A DNA stretch of 64,000 bases, taken from contig BDIU01000301.1 of assembly GCA_002118135.1 (NCBI GenBank), positions 186,001 to 250,000 of the forward strand, written 5' to 3'. The stretch is from Trebouxia sp. TZW2008. Lineage: Eukaryota; Chlorophyta; Trebouxiophyceae; Trebouxiales; Trebouxiaceae. The notes beneath the pieces were generated by a model. It worked only from the letters and a program-made list of their open reading frames with translations. It did not search any database and had not been told where the DNA came from. Shown here piece by piece: positions 27,601 to 38,058 of the stretch (the stretch's first letter is position 1; each line of letters begins with the position of its first letter). The position numbers were made by a program, and so were the translations under genes.

Positions 27601-30600
27601 TGGCAAAGCGTGCAATGCAGAAAGCTGGTGGTTTGAACCATCAGCTTCAACGTCAACGCGCAACGACAATGCAAGCTGCATTTGCACATGTTGCAATGAA
27701 CCAAGCTCATACGCTTTGTCTCCTGAAGCGCAGTCAAGCTTGCCTGAGCTCAGCACTGCAATTGCTTCTTGACACTGCGGACTATCACCCACTCAATCTA
27801 CTCCTTTCAGCTGGCTTCAGCTCTGTTCTGAGATCTGTTGTGACCATCAGTCATGCAACTAGACAAAACAGCTCTTTTGCCGGGATTTTTGAGGATCACC
27901 GTATGTGAGCTGACCCCTTCACCCCCTCCCTCCCCCACTCATGTCAAGCTTCATGGGGATTGTTTCCGATGTGACTTGACAGCAAGTTGGGTGTGCTACT
28001 GGGCTTTGTCATGACCATTGCTGATGCTTGAGACAAGCCAGTCCAGCTATGCAGGACTTGGGCAACACACACATAGCACCTGGGCTTGTACATGTGACAC
28101 TATGAATTGTAAGACAACGATCAATGTCATTATCATTGTTGCCCATTGCTTATGCGATTTCATAGAAGATCCGGGTGTGTTGCAGGCACAAAGGATGGCA
28201 GATGCATTGCTCATTGCTGACCTGGCTGGGCGTGATGAGCTGACCAGGGTGCAGCAACTGTACATGAAGAAGCAGCCCAGTCCCTACATGAGGGTGGTTA
28301 AAGCCATCCAAGGCAATGACTTTGTCAGTAAGTTGACTGAAACTTCGGTCTTGCTTGTACCAGCTGTCCTTGCTTGTGGAACCCTCCAGCACCAACAGCG
28401 CACAGTTGCTTAGATGCTTTTGTTGTCAAGCTGTGCATGGACTTGCCATGCACCTTCTTGACATGCAACAATTTGGCATGCACCATTTTACACAGGCAAC
28501 TGATGCAGTGTTGGCAGCTGTGACAAAGACTTGGCCAACTTTTAACACCCCTGATTCAATGACTGCACTGATTACTGCTTACTAGTCAATGGTAAGCAGT
28601 AATCAGTATGCTGACAACGACCAGTCACTGTCATTGTCAGCATCATATGCACTCTTGCAGCGTATACAAAATGTGCCAAGTGAAGCCCTGTTAGTCCTTT
28701 CTTGGTACACATCACATCAACCTACACGCAGCCTTGCGCAGTTCCCAAACAGCCTCTCTACTTTGTCATAGGGCTGGTGAAGGAGCATCCGCTGGACCAG
28801 TGGAAGGAGACTCTAAATGGGTTGTACAGTCCCTGTCATCCTTGTCTTGAGACATATCATATGCTCCAACAAACAGCCTTTTCAGTAGCCCATCTATGTT
28901 TCTACAGGGCTGGTGAAGGAGCGTCCGCTAGACCAGTGGAAGGAGACTTTAGCCGTGCTGTGCAGCCACAGCAACCTTGACGAGTTCCAGGGTCTATGTG
29001 ACGCACTAGCCAGGCGGCTGTCTGGTGGTGGCTTGCCCCATGCTGCCACGCTGTGCTGGATCTGTGCTGCTAAGGTGGACCAAGCGCTGCATGTCTGGGC
29101 TAAGGAGCTGCTCAGCAAGCAGGCCTCAGTATCTGAGCTACAGGTCAGCTGATGACTCAATCCTCACCGTCGCTTACATGTTCGATGAGACTTGTTAAGG
29201 TGTCAAACACCATGATGGTAATACCCATGCTGCGACGCTGTGCTGAATTTGCGCTGCCAAGGTGGACCAGGCGTTGCATGTATGGGCTAGGGAGCTGCTC
29301 AGCAAGCAGGCCTCCGTATCTGAGCTACAGGTGAGCTGATGGCTTAGCAATAATAGCACTAGTTAAGAGAAAGATATCAAAGTCATGATAAGCAACAAAG
29401 TAGCAGTGGTAGCAATGATGCATGCAATGATAATGGTGCATAAGAAGAAATCATAGGCGACCATCTGCAATGTACTGTATGCGCGGACTGCTGTTGAGAG
29501 CAGGCTAGCATACCCCAAGTGCAACTGAGCTTGTGTGCCTGTGTCAAATTCTGTCATTTGCTCACAAAAGTCATGTCAAAGCCTTCAATCACAATATTGT
29601 TCAGTGAAGCAGCCTTGACACTTCACAGCTGTCCTGCTTTGGGAACAATGCAAAAGTTTTCAGACATTTGATTGATGCAGGAGCTGATGGAGCGGGCAGT
29701 GGTGCTGACGCAAGGTGGAGGGCAGCCCCAGGCCAGCCCTGCCCTTGGTGACCTGGTCGCCCAATACTCAACCATCCTGGCATCACAGGTCAATGACACT
29801 CTCATCATTTGACTGGTCCAGACGCCTGCAGAGCAGATTTGAGTCCTATGCTGTTGTGTTCACTTGAAAGCTGCGCGTGAGCCTTTGGCAAGGGCATACA
29901 AGTACAGGATGCTGCAGTCTGGCATTGCAGATATTTTGAAGCCGACAGTTATTATGTTGAGCAGTGCCCTGCAATCTTTCCTCTTGCCTGCTATGGTGTA
30001 TGCTGGCTGCTAGGCAAGTGCAAGCAATGATGTGCATGCTAGATGGTTGGCAAGCACAAGCACTATGCATACTAAGCGGTTGACACAATTCAAATCAATC
30101 CATTTACATTTTCTGTCCTTGGGACCCAACAGGGGGGTCAACAGACAATATCCAACACAAAACAAAACAAAACAAAAACGACAGTTCAGCCATAGAGAGC
30201 AGACAAAAGTTACCGAATCTGACTTCATGTCAAGCAGCATAGCAGTTGGCGCTAGCTAGCTAAGATATATGTCCAGCACTCTGTGTTTTCTTCCTTTGAT
30301 ACAAATCTACACGATGAGCCCTGTGCATGCAGCATGACCACATGATGCACCTCAGCGTGGAGATCTGGCATGAGCAATTGGTGCCCACTCATGGTACAGG
30401 TACCCCTTGGTTCATGCTGTATCTCCCCGCTGTCATGCCACTTTTGGTCATGTGGCAGGCACAGTGCTCTCCAAATTTGCCTGCTGCTTTGCTTTCCCAG
30501 CCTTCCAACCCCGCCTCGTTTGTGCAAGTCCATCACCATGATCAGATGTTGCACCTCAGTGTGGAGAACTGGCATGTGCAGTTGGTGCTCACGCATGCCA

Positions 30601-33600
30601 AGGATACCTTTTGTTCCATGCTGTATTTCCACGCTGTCATGCCACTTCCGGTCATGTGACAGGCTCTGGAAATCTGCCTGCTACTTAATTTTGCCAGCCT
30701 TCCCGCCCTGTCTCATCAGTGCAAGTCCATCAGTGTCATCAGAGGTGCACAGCAGTATCAACAGCAGACAGGCATGCGCTCTCGGCACCTTGCTCTGACT
30801 CATGACAAGAGGAACCCACTGCCCATCAGACGTTTCTGTGCTGTCATGCATGTGGTCATATCGCAGGAACAGCAGGTTTCAACTTTGCAGCACTGCTCTA
30901 TCAATGTTACACCATCAACAGCATGCAGCAGCATCAGCAGTTTGTCTCACAGGCATAGGCAAGAGGCTCTCAAGCAAAGCACATGAGGCAATGTCTCCCA
31001 ATTGTTCAGTGAGCTGACCGCAGCAAATGATGCAGCTTTGCCTTTGCTAGCTTTGCTCACAATGTCAGCTTACCTTACCAAGTTCTGCAGGGCTGCATGC
31101 ACCTGCCTCAAGACTACTGCACATGGTGGCTGACCAAGGCAATGTTGCCCTGCTGGAGCTGCAATCAATAGATCGACGTACCTCCTGTCTTTGCTGAGGG
31201 CTCAGCGGGCTTGACTGAGCCTGATGCGTGTGCAGGGCCACATGCACCTGGCTTGGAGCTACAACACATGGTGGCTGACAATGGCAATGCTGCCCTGCTG
31301 GAGCTGCAACCAATACATGTTTGCTACTGCTGGTTTTGCTGGTACTTCAGCAGTGTTGACTTAGTCCTGACATCTGTGCAGGGCTGCATGCACCTGGCTT
31401 GGGACTACCTACACATGGTGGCTGACCATGGCAATGCTGCCCTGCTGGAGCTGCATTCAACACATTCTTGCTACTGCTGGTTTTGCTGGTACTTCAGCAG
31501 TGTTGACTGAGTCCTGACATTTCTGCAGGGCCGCATGCACCTGGCTTGGGACTACCTGCATATGGTGGCAGACAACGGCAATGTTGCCCTGTTGGAGCTG
31601 CGTGAACGCATCTACAACACTGGGTCAGCAGAGATCCCAGCAGATGCTGCCCCTCCTGTGTTGCCATACCAGCAGGAACCAGTAGTTGCGCAAGCTCCCC
31701 CTGCCGGTAGGACTGCACTGTTCTTACTGTGTTACACTTGTCAAACAGCTACTGGGACTTTGATTCTGCTAATCTTGCACCAGGCTGTGCCACAAAGCGG
31801 TGTTGCAGAACAGCAAGACGCAGTGATGTTGCAGGGAACTGCCTGATTTGTTTGCACTGATTGCAGCCTGCATGCGTAGCTGTGCCTGTTATGGCAGCAC
31901 ACTGTAGTCACAAGCATGTCAGTACAGCACTTTGGCACCTGAACTGCACAGCCTTGCATGACCCTGGAGTGTACCTGTAATGCTGCTTGTGCTCCATGGC
32001 TTTGCATCCTTCTGAGGGCATAGTATGAGAGCACACAAACACTGCCAGCTTCAGCCCTGAGGAGAACTTGTGCACACTCCTTGGTTCTGCACTGCCCAAC
32101 AGACCTGCCCATGTTTCCATACATCATTGCTGCAGAGTTTTCACACTCTGCTTATCTGGCATGACCTTGTTGCAGCTCCTTCTGGCTACAATGGGGGCCC
32201 AGGGTCAGTAGGAGGCAACACTTACGGTGCAGCGAACCCCTATGATGCCTACGGTCACAGCCAGCATGCATATGGTGGTGCAGCACAGACAGCAGCCCCG
32301 TCCTCTCCATATGGGCGGCAGGCTGGCGGTGGCTTTGGTGGTGGGGGTTTTGGGAGTGCAGCAGGCGTGCCAGCCAACCCGTATGCATCTACTGCTGCTG
32401 CTGCACCGCCACCAAGCAGATCATCAGTGAGTCACATTGCATGTGCTTTAAGACACAAACTTGATGTTTTTAACATTGAAGCATTGCATTGGCTCTGGTG
32501 GTGCTGATTTTGAGAGTGCAGCAGGCGTGCCAGCCAACCCATATGCGTCTGCTGCTGCGGCTGCATCACCACAAAGCAGAACACTGGTGAGTCATCAAGC
32601 TTGTAGTCACAGATACAAAATACATTGTGACCATCTTGCTGGTGGCAGCAGCGTTTTTGGGAGCGCAGCCAGTGTGCCAGCCAACACATATGCATCTATT
32701 GCTGGGGCTGCACCACCACCAAGCAAATCATCGGTGAGTCACCAAGCTCATGCTCACAGATACAAAAGAAAGAGATCATGACCGTCTTGCTGATGGCAGC
32801 AGCGCTTTTGGGAGCGCAACCAGTGTGCCAGCCAACCCATATGCATCTGCTGCTGCGACTGCTGTACCGACACCCAGCGTGTCCATGGTGAGTCACACTG
32901 CTTGTGCTTACAGTGGGTCAAGAATGTCACACTTTGTTTTATGCTTGCAGGTTCCACAAAGACCTGCTCAAGGCACCCAGCAATGGACGCCAACCATCCA
33001 GGCACCCCCTGCTCAACCCCAGTGGGGTGCCCCACCAGCCCAACCCCCCTCTCAGAGCGGCTGGCCTCAGCAGCACCCCCACCAGCAGTCAGGCTACCCT
33101 CAGCAGCAGCATGACCAGGCCTCCTTGTTTCAGCCTACCACTAACTATGGAGCAACCAGTCAGGGGCAAGGGCAGAAGGCAGCCACACCCTATGCGGGGC
33201 ATGCTCCTTCAGTCTTCACCCCACAAGCCCCGTCAGCTGCTTCTGCTGGTCCACCTCCCCCACCATTGCATGTAAGCTCCTGGCTGTTTGTCCTGTAGCA
33301 TTGCTCTGCAGATTTGTCGGTTGCTAGTATGTCTGTCACTAGAATCCATGATGTCAAGGTGCACCTCATTTGTGCTGTTAGAACAGTCAATGCACTCCGG
33401 GCCTCCCCAGGCCTGACCCTCCGCACATCTGACAGCAATCTTGCAAACATGTTTGTTGTGACGCACAATTGCGCTTTGTTGCAGCACGCTCAGCGTGGAA
33501 GCTCCAATGCAGCTTTTGCCTGCAGCAATTGCATTCTGATGCAGCTTTTTAGCTTTTGCTATGCTTTTGGCAGTTCGACTTGCTCTATAACACAAGTCAT

Positions 33601-34910
33601 TGTCTGCAGAGCAACAAGCAATACCAGACGCCACAGTTCATTCCTCACAGCTCTCCCAAAGCAGCTGCAGCGCATCAATTCAACCCAACAGGGCAAGCGC
33701 CACAGCAATTCATGCCCCAAGCCCCTGGGGCTCTTGGGGGATTCCCAGGGATGAGTCACCAGCAGCAATCCCAAACTGCGGCACCCCCACCTAGAGCCGC
33801 CCCCCCTCCAGCCCCTACTGGGCCTCCTGCCAATGCCAACATCATCAATGTTGACACTTCTAAGGTAGTGATCTAGGCTTATTGTACTCTGCACCTGAAA
33901 CTGTTGCCACTCTTTGAATGCACAAGTCCCAGGCACCTGCGTGGGTGAGGAAAAACAAATGCCAAAATATTGATCTTATGCCAGCGTAAAGAGCCTCTCC
34001 CGTTGATGCTCTGTCCTTGACTGTCTTTGTCCTTGCTGAGGCAAGAAGGGTCTTTTACACAGTCAGCAAATGAAACATGGCACGCTGCATGGTATATTGA
34101 GACATCTAGATGAAGGCATTATCTGCATGTCAATGACAGTACATATATGTCCTGCAGGTATCTCCACAAGTGAACCCACTGCTGGACAGCTTGCGTACGC
34201 TTTACCAGACTTGTGCAAGCGCACCTCAGATGCAGGCTCCTAACAAGAAGCGTGAAATGGATGACAACAGCAAGAAGATGGGTCAACTCTTTTGGAAGCT
34301 GAATGCTGGGTATGCAATGCAGCTTGTGTGCATGCACTCTGCCTGTGGCCTGAAGTTGCCTACAATGGTACCTTTTGCTGAAGTCACAGATGGAACGTCC
34401 AATGCACACAGCCACTTGTTGCTGAAGTCAGTAGCCTGTTGGCAGCAGTTACATGCAAAACAAAAGTGTGACATGTTCTGTGTGTCAAGCATACACCTCC
34501 CTTATACTTTACAGAGCAAATTGTTTGTGTATCTTGCTGCCTTGCAGGGACGTTTCTGAGCCTGTGATCCAGAAGTTGATGCAGCTCAAACAAGCCCTAG
34601 ATCAAGGGGATTGGAACAAGGCAGCAAGCGTACAGGTATGCCACCTTGACAGCATTTTGACCCCAGCTTTCATGATTGATGAGCTTTGGAATGCAACACC
34701 ACCGTCATTGCGTCACCCAGAGAGCATGTTCTGGTCAAGCTGTGATGCTATTTAGCAGGGCAATTTATGTGAGTCTGCACCAATTTATATGCAGCTGCTG
34801 ATACTTGTGCACAACCGCAGGTCAGTTTGACTACCAGTGATTGGGATGAGTGCAGCTCCTGGCTGACAGCACTGAAACGGTTGATCAAAGTACGGCAGCT
34901 GCTGGGCTAA
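21636..34910 (+). CDS. SEC31: COPII outer-coat protein SEC31, 22 exons, about 1219 aa
   Basis: Exons 21636-21761, 21850-21984, 22063-22182, 22311-22433, 22774-22931, 23276-23432, 24036-24251, 24671-24758, 25199-25353, 25815-25978, 26277-26479, 27046-27239, 28186-28327, 28908-29143, 29681-29788, 31529-31706, 32176-32426, 32951-33271, 33610-33864, 34158-34309, 34548-34635, 34821-34910; phases agree throughout. With SEC13 it builds the COPII cage at ER exit sites. Residues 1-345 form a WD40 propeller (GGLADGSVALWD, LASGGADGDIIIWD, WNRKVQHILAS, IQLWDLR, TLLWDVASGEVL). Then come APAWLKRPAGVAFGFGGRLVSF, a helical ACE1-type region (IERALYIGNYSAAVDACIK), a Gly/Pro/Gln-rich stretch and a conserved helical C-terminus. 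Intron 6 has a GC donor. Several exons have decayed tandem copies, which lengthen the gene to 13.3 kb. Confidence 0.95.
23881..24010 (+). pseudogene. Pseudo-exon: decayed copy of a SEC31 WD40 exon
   Basis: Copies the start of exon 7 (from GTGCTGTCCATGTCCTGG, working copy 24039) 158 bp upstream. It reads VLSMSWLGHDAGLLLS...RTLLW but WD becomes WH, the second half is missing and the frame ends in TGA near 24010 without a donor. Confidence 0.88.
26864..26940 (+). pseudogene. Pseudo-exon: decayed copy of SEC31 exon 12
   Basis: Starts after ACATGCAG and repeats GATGGAGACTTCTTTGACAC.CTGCA.CCCAG with changes, 182 bp upstream of the working exon at 27046. One GAT codon is lost and homology ends at CTATGTAGTG. 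Confidence 0.85.
27244..27410 (+). repeat. 63-64-bp tandem repeat in SEC31 intron 12
   Basis: Three copies of a unit containing CGTAGCAGCATTGCCTATATG, with TAGCAG at 27251, 27315 and 27378. It begins immediately after the exon 12 donor. Confidence 0.8.
28568..28606. repeat. Perfect 15-bp hairpin in SEC31 intron 13
   Basis: Left arm CTGATTACTGCTTAC (28568-28582), nine-base loop, right arm GTAAGCAGTAATCAG (28592-28606). All 15 pairs match. Confidence 0.85.
28772..28830 (+). pseudogene. Pseudo-exon: decayed copy of SEC31 exon 14 start
   Basis: GGCTGGTGAAGGAGCATCCG repeats the first bases of exon 14 (28908), 136 bp upstream, with the acceptor reduced to CATAG. The GAGCGT to GAGCAT change is a CpG transition. 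Confidence 0.88.
29222..29345 (+). pseudogene. Pseudo-exon: decayed copy of SEC31 exon 14 end with donor
   Basis: Repeats the last ~105 bases of exon 14 plus GAGCTACAG|GTGAGCTGATG, 187 bp downstream. TGCTGGATC has become TGCTGAATT, an in-frame stop. This copy spans the donor and lies on the 3' side. Confidence 0.9.
30325..30745 (+). repeat. 204-bp tandem duplication in SEC31 intron 15
   Basis: A block with CACCTCAG.GTGGAGA.CTGGCATG...CCATGCTGTAT.TCC.CGCTGTCATGCCACTT occurs at about 30345 and 30549, with a shorter third trace near 30810-30870. No matching exon is known. Confidence 0.8.
31091..31528 (+). pseudogene. Three tandem pseudo-exons of SEC31 exon 16, 145-147-bp period
   Basis: Copies start after TGCAG at 31091, 31236 and 31382; the working exon starts at 31529. 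Steps are 145, 146 and 147 bp. Each repeats RMHLAWDYLHMVAD.GNAALLEL-like codons. The last two also share the whole following intron (GCTACTGCTGGTTTTGCTGG). Each has mutations or stops after the shared part. Confidence 0.92.
32494..32905 (+). pseudogene. Three tandem pseudo-exons of SEC31 exon 17 end
   Basis: Exon 17 ends TCATCA|GTGAGT at 32426. Degenerate copies of its last ~90 bases (VPANPYAS...AAAPPPS) with a GGTGAGTCA donor follow; their donors are at about 32587, 32734 and 32888, steps of 160, 147 and 154 bp. Their frames stay mostly open, but acceptor phases do not fit exon 17 (phase 0) cleanly, so they are scored as non-functional. Confidence 0.82.
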
Positions 34911-35932
34911 AATAGCGTACTGACCTTCACCGCTCCTTACCATTAGCCGACTCATAGCTGCAGGGTGTTGACATCAGACAACTTGCGTGACAGGTCTGCC
35001 TTGCGCACAGCAATATATTAATATCATGCTGTGGCAGTTCAGTAGTGCATACAATGTGATATGAGTCATGAGCCATTCCATGCAGCATTGTATTAGCGCT
35101 GAGTTGCAGTATAAGCGTTGCATGCTACAGCAGGGCATCATCAGCAGGGTGCACCATAGACAACAGATAGGCCTCTGAGCAAGGCATGGGGAGACGTTTG
35201 AGACTCAGAGGTCACTTGGGCATGGGAGTATCCGTGACACCACTCACACCTGTTTATGAGCTGATGCATATGCCGCACAAAGTACAGAGTTTATAGTTGC
35301 TGCTGCTCCATCTGTGCATGGGGAGACGTTTAGTACGCTTAGATGCAACTGCCTGCTTGCGTCCTGCGACACCCCTCATGCATGAAGAAGTTTGCCGCCT
35401 CTTCGGTTACGAACATACAAAACTTGCGGGGCCCGGGAACGCATAGCTGCCAGTAGAGCGGCACCTGGAACAGTGTTTGCATGAATTGTTCAAATTAACC
35501 GGCAGGTTCTGACTTGTCAAGCACTTGCCGGGGGGCAATTTCGTCCTCGAACGAGCGCTGTGGCAGTGTATGCATGCAGAATAGTTTAGTCGAAACTTTG
35601 GCCAAGCACCCATCGCACGACAACTTGCGTACAATTTCGCACGATGTTGTAGGCATTGCAGTATTGTCGCGCTCGTACCGATAAGCTTCTTGGTCCTCCG
35701 TCGAGCCATACTTGCTGACGATCAGTCACACCGTATTCAAGCTTGACCAATAAGCTGCAATTTCAGACATCGACTACCGTGTATCAGGATTTGCGACTGG
35801 AGCGTAAAGGCTATATGCGTCGCAGCGGGACTTTTAGCGTGGTGAGCCCGTGCCCTATCATGTATGTGTCAACTTGTACTATGCAGCCACCTTGCAGCTG
35901 CTTAAAGTCGCCTTACACGACGAGTGCAGTGC

Positions 35933-36781
35933 ATGTTTTGCCTGCAGTTGTACCTAGCAGCTGCAGCATGGTTGCTTGCCGTCTCTGCCCAATCAGATGC
36001 ACTGGCGACAGAATGTGAACATTTACGGCGTCCAAACTTCCCACACTGCAATCCAGTCAAATTCTACGGTCATCCAGAAGCAGGTCCTGTGACAGTCATT
36101 CTGCTGAACTTCAATCGACCAGATAACATTCGGCAGATTGTTGACAACATGGTGAGCTACAGCAATGTAGCAGAGATTCTTGTCGTCAGCAACAACCCAA
36201 ACAGCACCTTCAGCTATTCCCATGACAAGGTGGTTGTACTGAACATGATGGCTTATGAGGACGAGCTGGGGGTTGCAGTGCGCTTCAAGGCTTGCTTGCT
36301 TGCCATGAATTGGCATATTCTGATAGCCGACGATGACCTAATGGTTACACAAGCAGGCTTGAACAATCTCCTGTTGGCGAGACATGAGCATCCCTGGTCT
36401 ATTGTTGGATTCTGGGGAAGAGACTATGATCATAACAATCCAGACTATGCATACAACGATACAGGAGGAGGACACCATGATATAGCCCTCACAAAGGCTT
36501 TGATGCTTGACACATGCGCATGCAGAGCGTTCTGGGAGGCAAGTCACCTCATGTCAGACATAGCTCATGAGGCAGCTGTGACTTGGAATGGCGAAGACAT
36601 CTTCATGTCACTTGTATCAAAGAAGGTGCTGGGCAGTAACCCATTCATTACCCCTCACCAACAAGGGATTGATGTTGTACCACTGACAGAGGGCGAAGTT
36701 GGTATCAGCTCAGCGCATGATCATCTGCCACATCGGATCAAGTTTCTGCAAACTGCAATACGCCGTTTGGAATGCTTTTGA
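35933..36781 (+). CDS. Secreted or Golgi GT64 (exostosin-like) glycosyltransferase, 282 aa
   Basis: Single-exon frame. The ATG at 35933 gives a hydrophobic N-terminus (MFCLQLYLAAAAWLLAVSAQ), a signal peptide or anchor. The body has GT64 marks: TVILLNFNRPDNI near the start of the domain, EILVVSNN, the metal-binding DDD in WHILIADDDLM, and the late acidic WNGEDIFMSLVSKK. GT64 enzymes in animals (EXT/EXTL) and plants (EPC1-like) transfer N-acetylhexosamine or related sugars in the Golgi; the substrate here is unknown. An in-frame GTG nine bases upstream is ignored. The TTGCCTGCAG soon after the ATG could be an acceptor, so an upstream exon is possible. The gene has no introns, unlike most of its neighbours. 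Confidence 0.8.
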   Translation: MFCLQLYLAAAAWLLAVSAQSDALATECEHLRRPNFPHCNPVKFYGHPEAGPVTVILLNFNRPDNIRQIVDNMVSYSNVAEILVVSNNPNSTFSYSHDKVVVLNMMAYEDELGVAVRFKACLLAMNWHILIADDDLMVTQAGLNNLLLARHEHPWSIVGFWGRDYDHNNPDYAYNDTGGGHHDIALTKALMLDTCACRAFWEASHLMSDIAHEAAVTWNGEDIFMSLVSKKVLGSNPFITPHQQGIDVVPLTEGEVGISSAHDHLPHRIKFLQTAIRRLECF

Positions 36782-37811
36782 AGCACTGAATGATGTTGCC
36801 CTTGTTTCTACACAGCTGGCTCTTTGGTGCCTGCCTGCACATCTTGACTTTGCTTTTGTTCTAGACTTGTATAACGGCTTTATAGGCTTTGCACATGTCA
36901 TTTGCGCAATGCAAAGGCTGCCTGCAACCAGGCTGCATTTGCATTGAGCGTCACAATGGCATCTGCTTTTGAAGTTTGGTTTGTTGTGAATAATATGACA
37001 ATGGTAGCTGTGTTTGCCCAGATTTGACTTATCACTGCTGTGAAGCCTAGAACGCTGTGTTGCTGTTTATGAATGATGGAGGATACATTGTGATTCCTTG
37101 TACATTCATGAATGGCAAACAGCTGAAAATAATTCCTGCTATATGAACAACAGATCATCGGATGTTATCATATGAACGTCAAAATTGTAGTTGCAGGCAC
37201 CACTGTTGATTAGGAGAACCGGTAGGTGTGATTTGCTGTAAGCAAGCAATCCTAGCAGAAAATGACAGTTGAATGTGTTTCTTTAGCTTGCTTGAACTCT
37301 TCGTGTAAGGGTACAATATTGTACTGACTAGTTACAACTTGTACATGCTGCAACCCTCTCATGGCACTGCAAGAGCTTCCAACTGGCAATTTTCGTAAAG
37401 AGCCACAGTGCTAAGGTCAAGCATGCATATGGTGCACGATCAACAAGCCTGACACAAGATCTCTAGAGTCATGCTTTGCTACTTTTGAAGCAACACAAGG
37501 TATGCAAACTTTCGTTACAACTGCACATTGTACATCTCTCTCAAAAGAATTGCCGCTCATGCATAAAAATGGAGCATTTCTCATGGGGCACGGCCAGGTC
37601 TAAAATGAGGCGCAGTAGAGGAACTGGTAAGTGACGCAGGTTGCATCTGGCCCCCAGCCTGCATCAGAAGACATGTGTAAGGTCAACCAGAGTCACAGCA
37701 TTGCTCAATACCGGCTTGAACAAAAAGAGCAAGAATTGGAGCAGCGTAGAGCAAACAATGCACCCCATCCTTGTGACGGTATCATATGACAATGACATAA
37801 GCTCTGAGCGT
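36782..37811. other. Gene-free interval 3' of the GT64 gene
   Basis: Low CpG, AT-richer sequence without a supported frame. The minisatellite at 37812 follows. Confidence 0.5.
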
Positions 37812-38042
37812 TTGCGGCAACAATGACATACGCAATAGGCGCTTGTGGCAACAATGACACGGTCACTGGGTGCTTGCAGCAACGATGACATGAGCACTGG
37901 GTGCTTGCAACAACGGCGACATGAGCACTGGGCGTTTGCAACAACAGTGACATGAGCACCGTGCGTTTGCAGCAACTATAACATATGCACTTGGCGTTTG
38001 CATCAACGACGACATGAGCACTGGGCGCTTGCAGCAGCAAGA
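37812..38042 (+). repeat. 31-bp minisatellite, seven to eight units
   Basis: Units such as TTGCAGCAACGATGACATGAGCACTGGGTGC start at 37874, 37905, 37936 and 37967, exactly 31 bp apart. Units toward both ends are more diverged. Open frames through it on the minus strand are a by-product of the repeat. It abuts the 3' end of the zinc-finger gene. Confidence 0.92.
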
Positions 38043-38058
38043 CTTGACTCAGCTACAA

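Noticed and set aside
30252..30798. Overlapping frames of 110-142 codons on both strands
   Set aside because: They come from the 204-bp tandem duplication in SEC31 intron 15, with no coding features.
37664..38040. Two overlapping minus-strand frames of 103 and 111 codons
   Set aside because: They are translations of the 31-bp minisatellite, whose period shifts frame; no protein signal.
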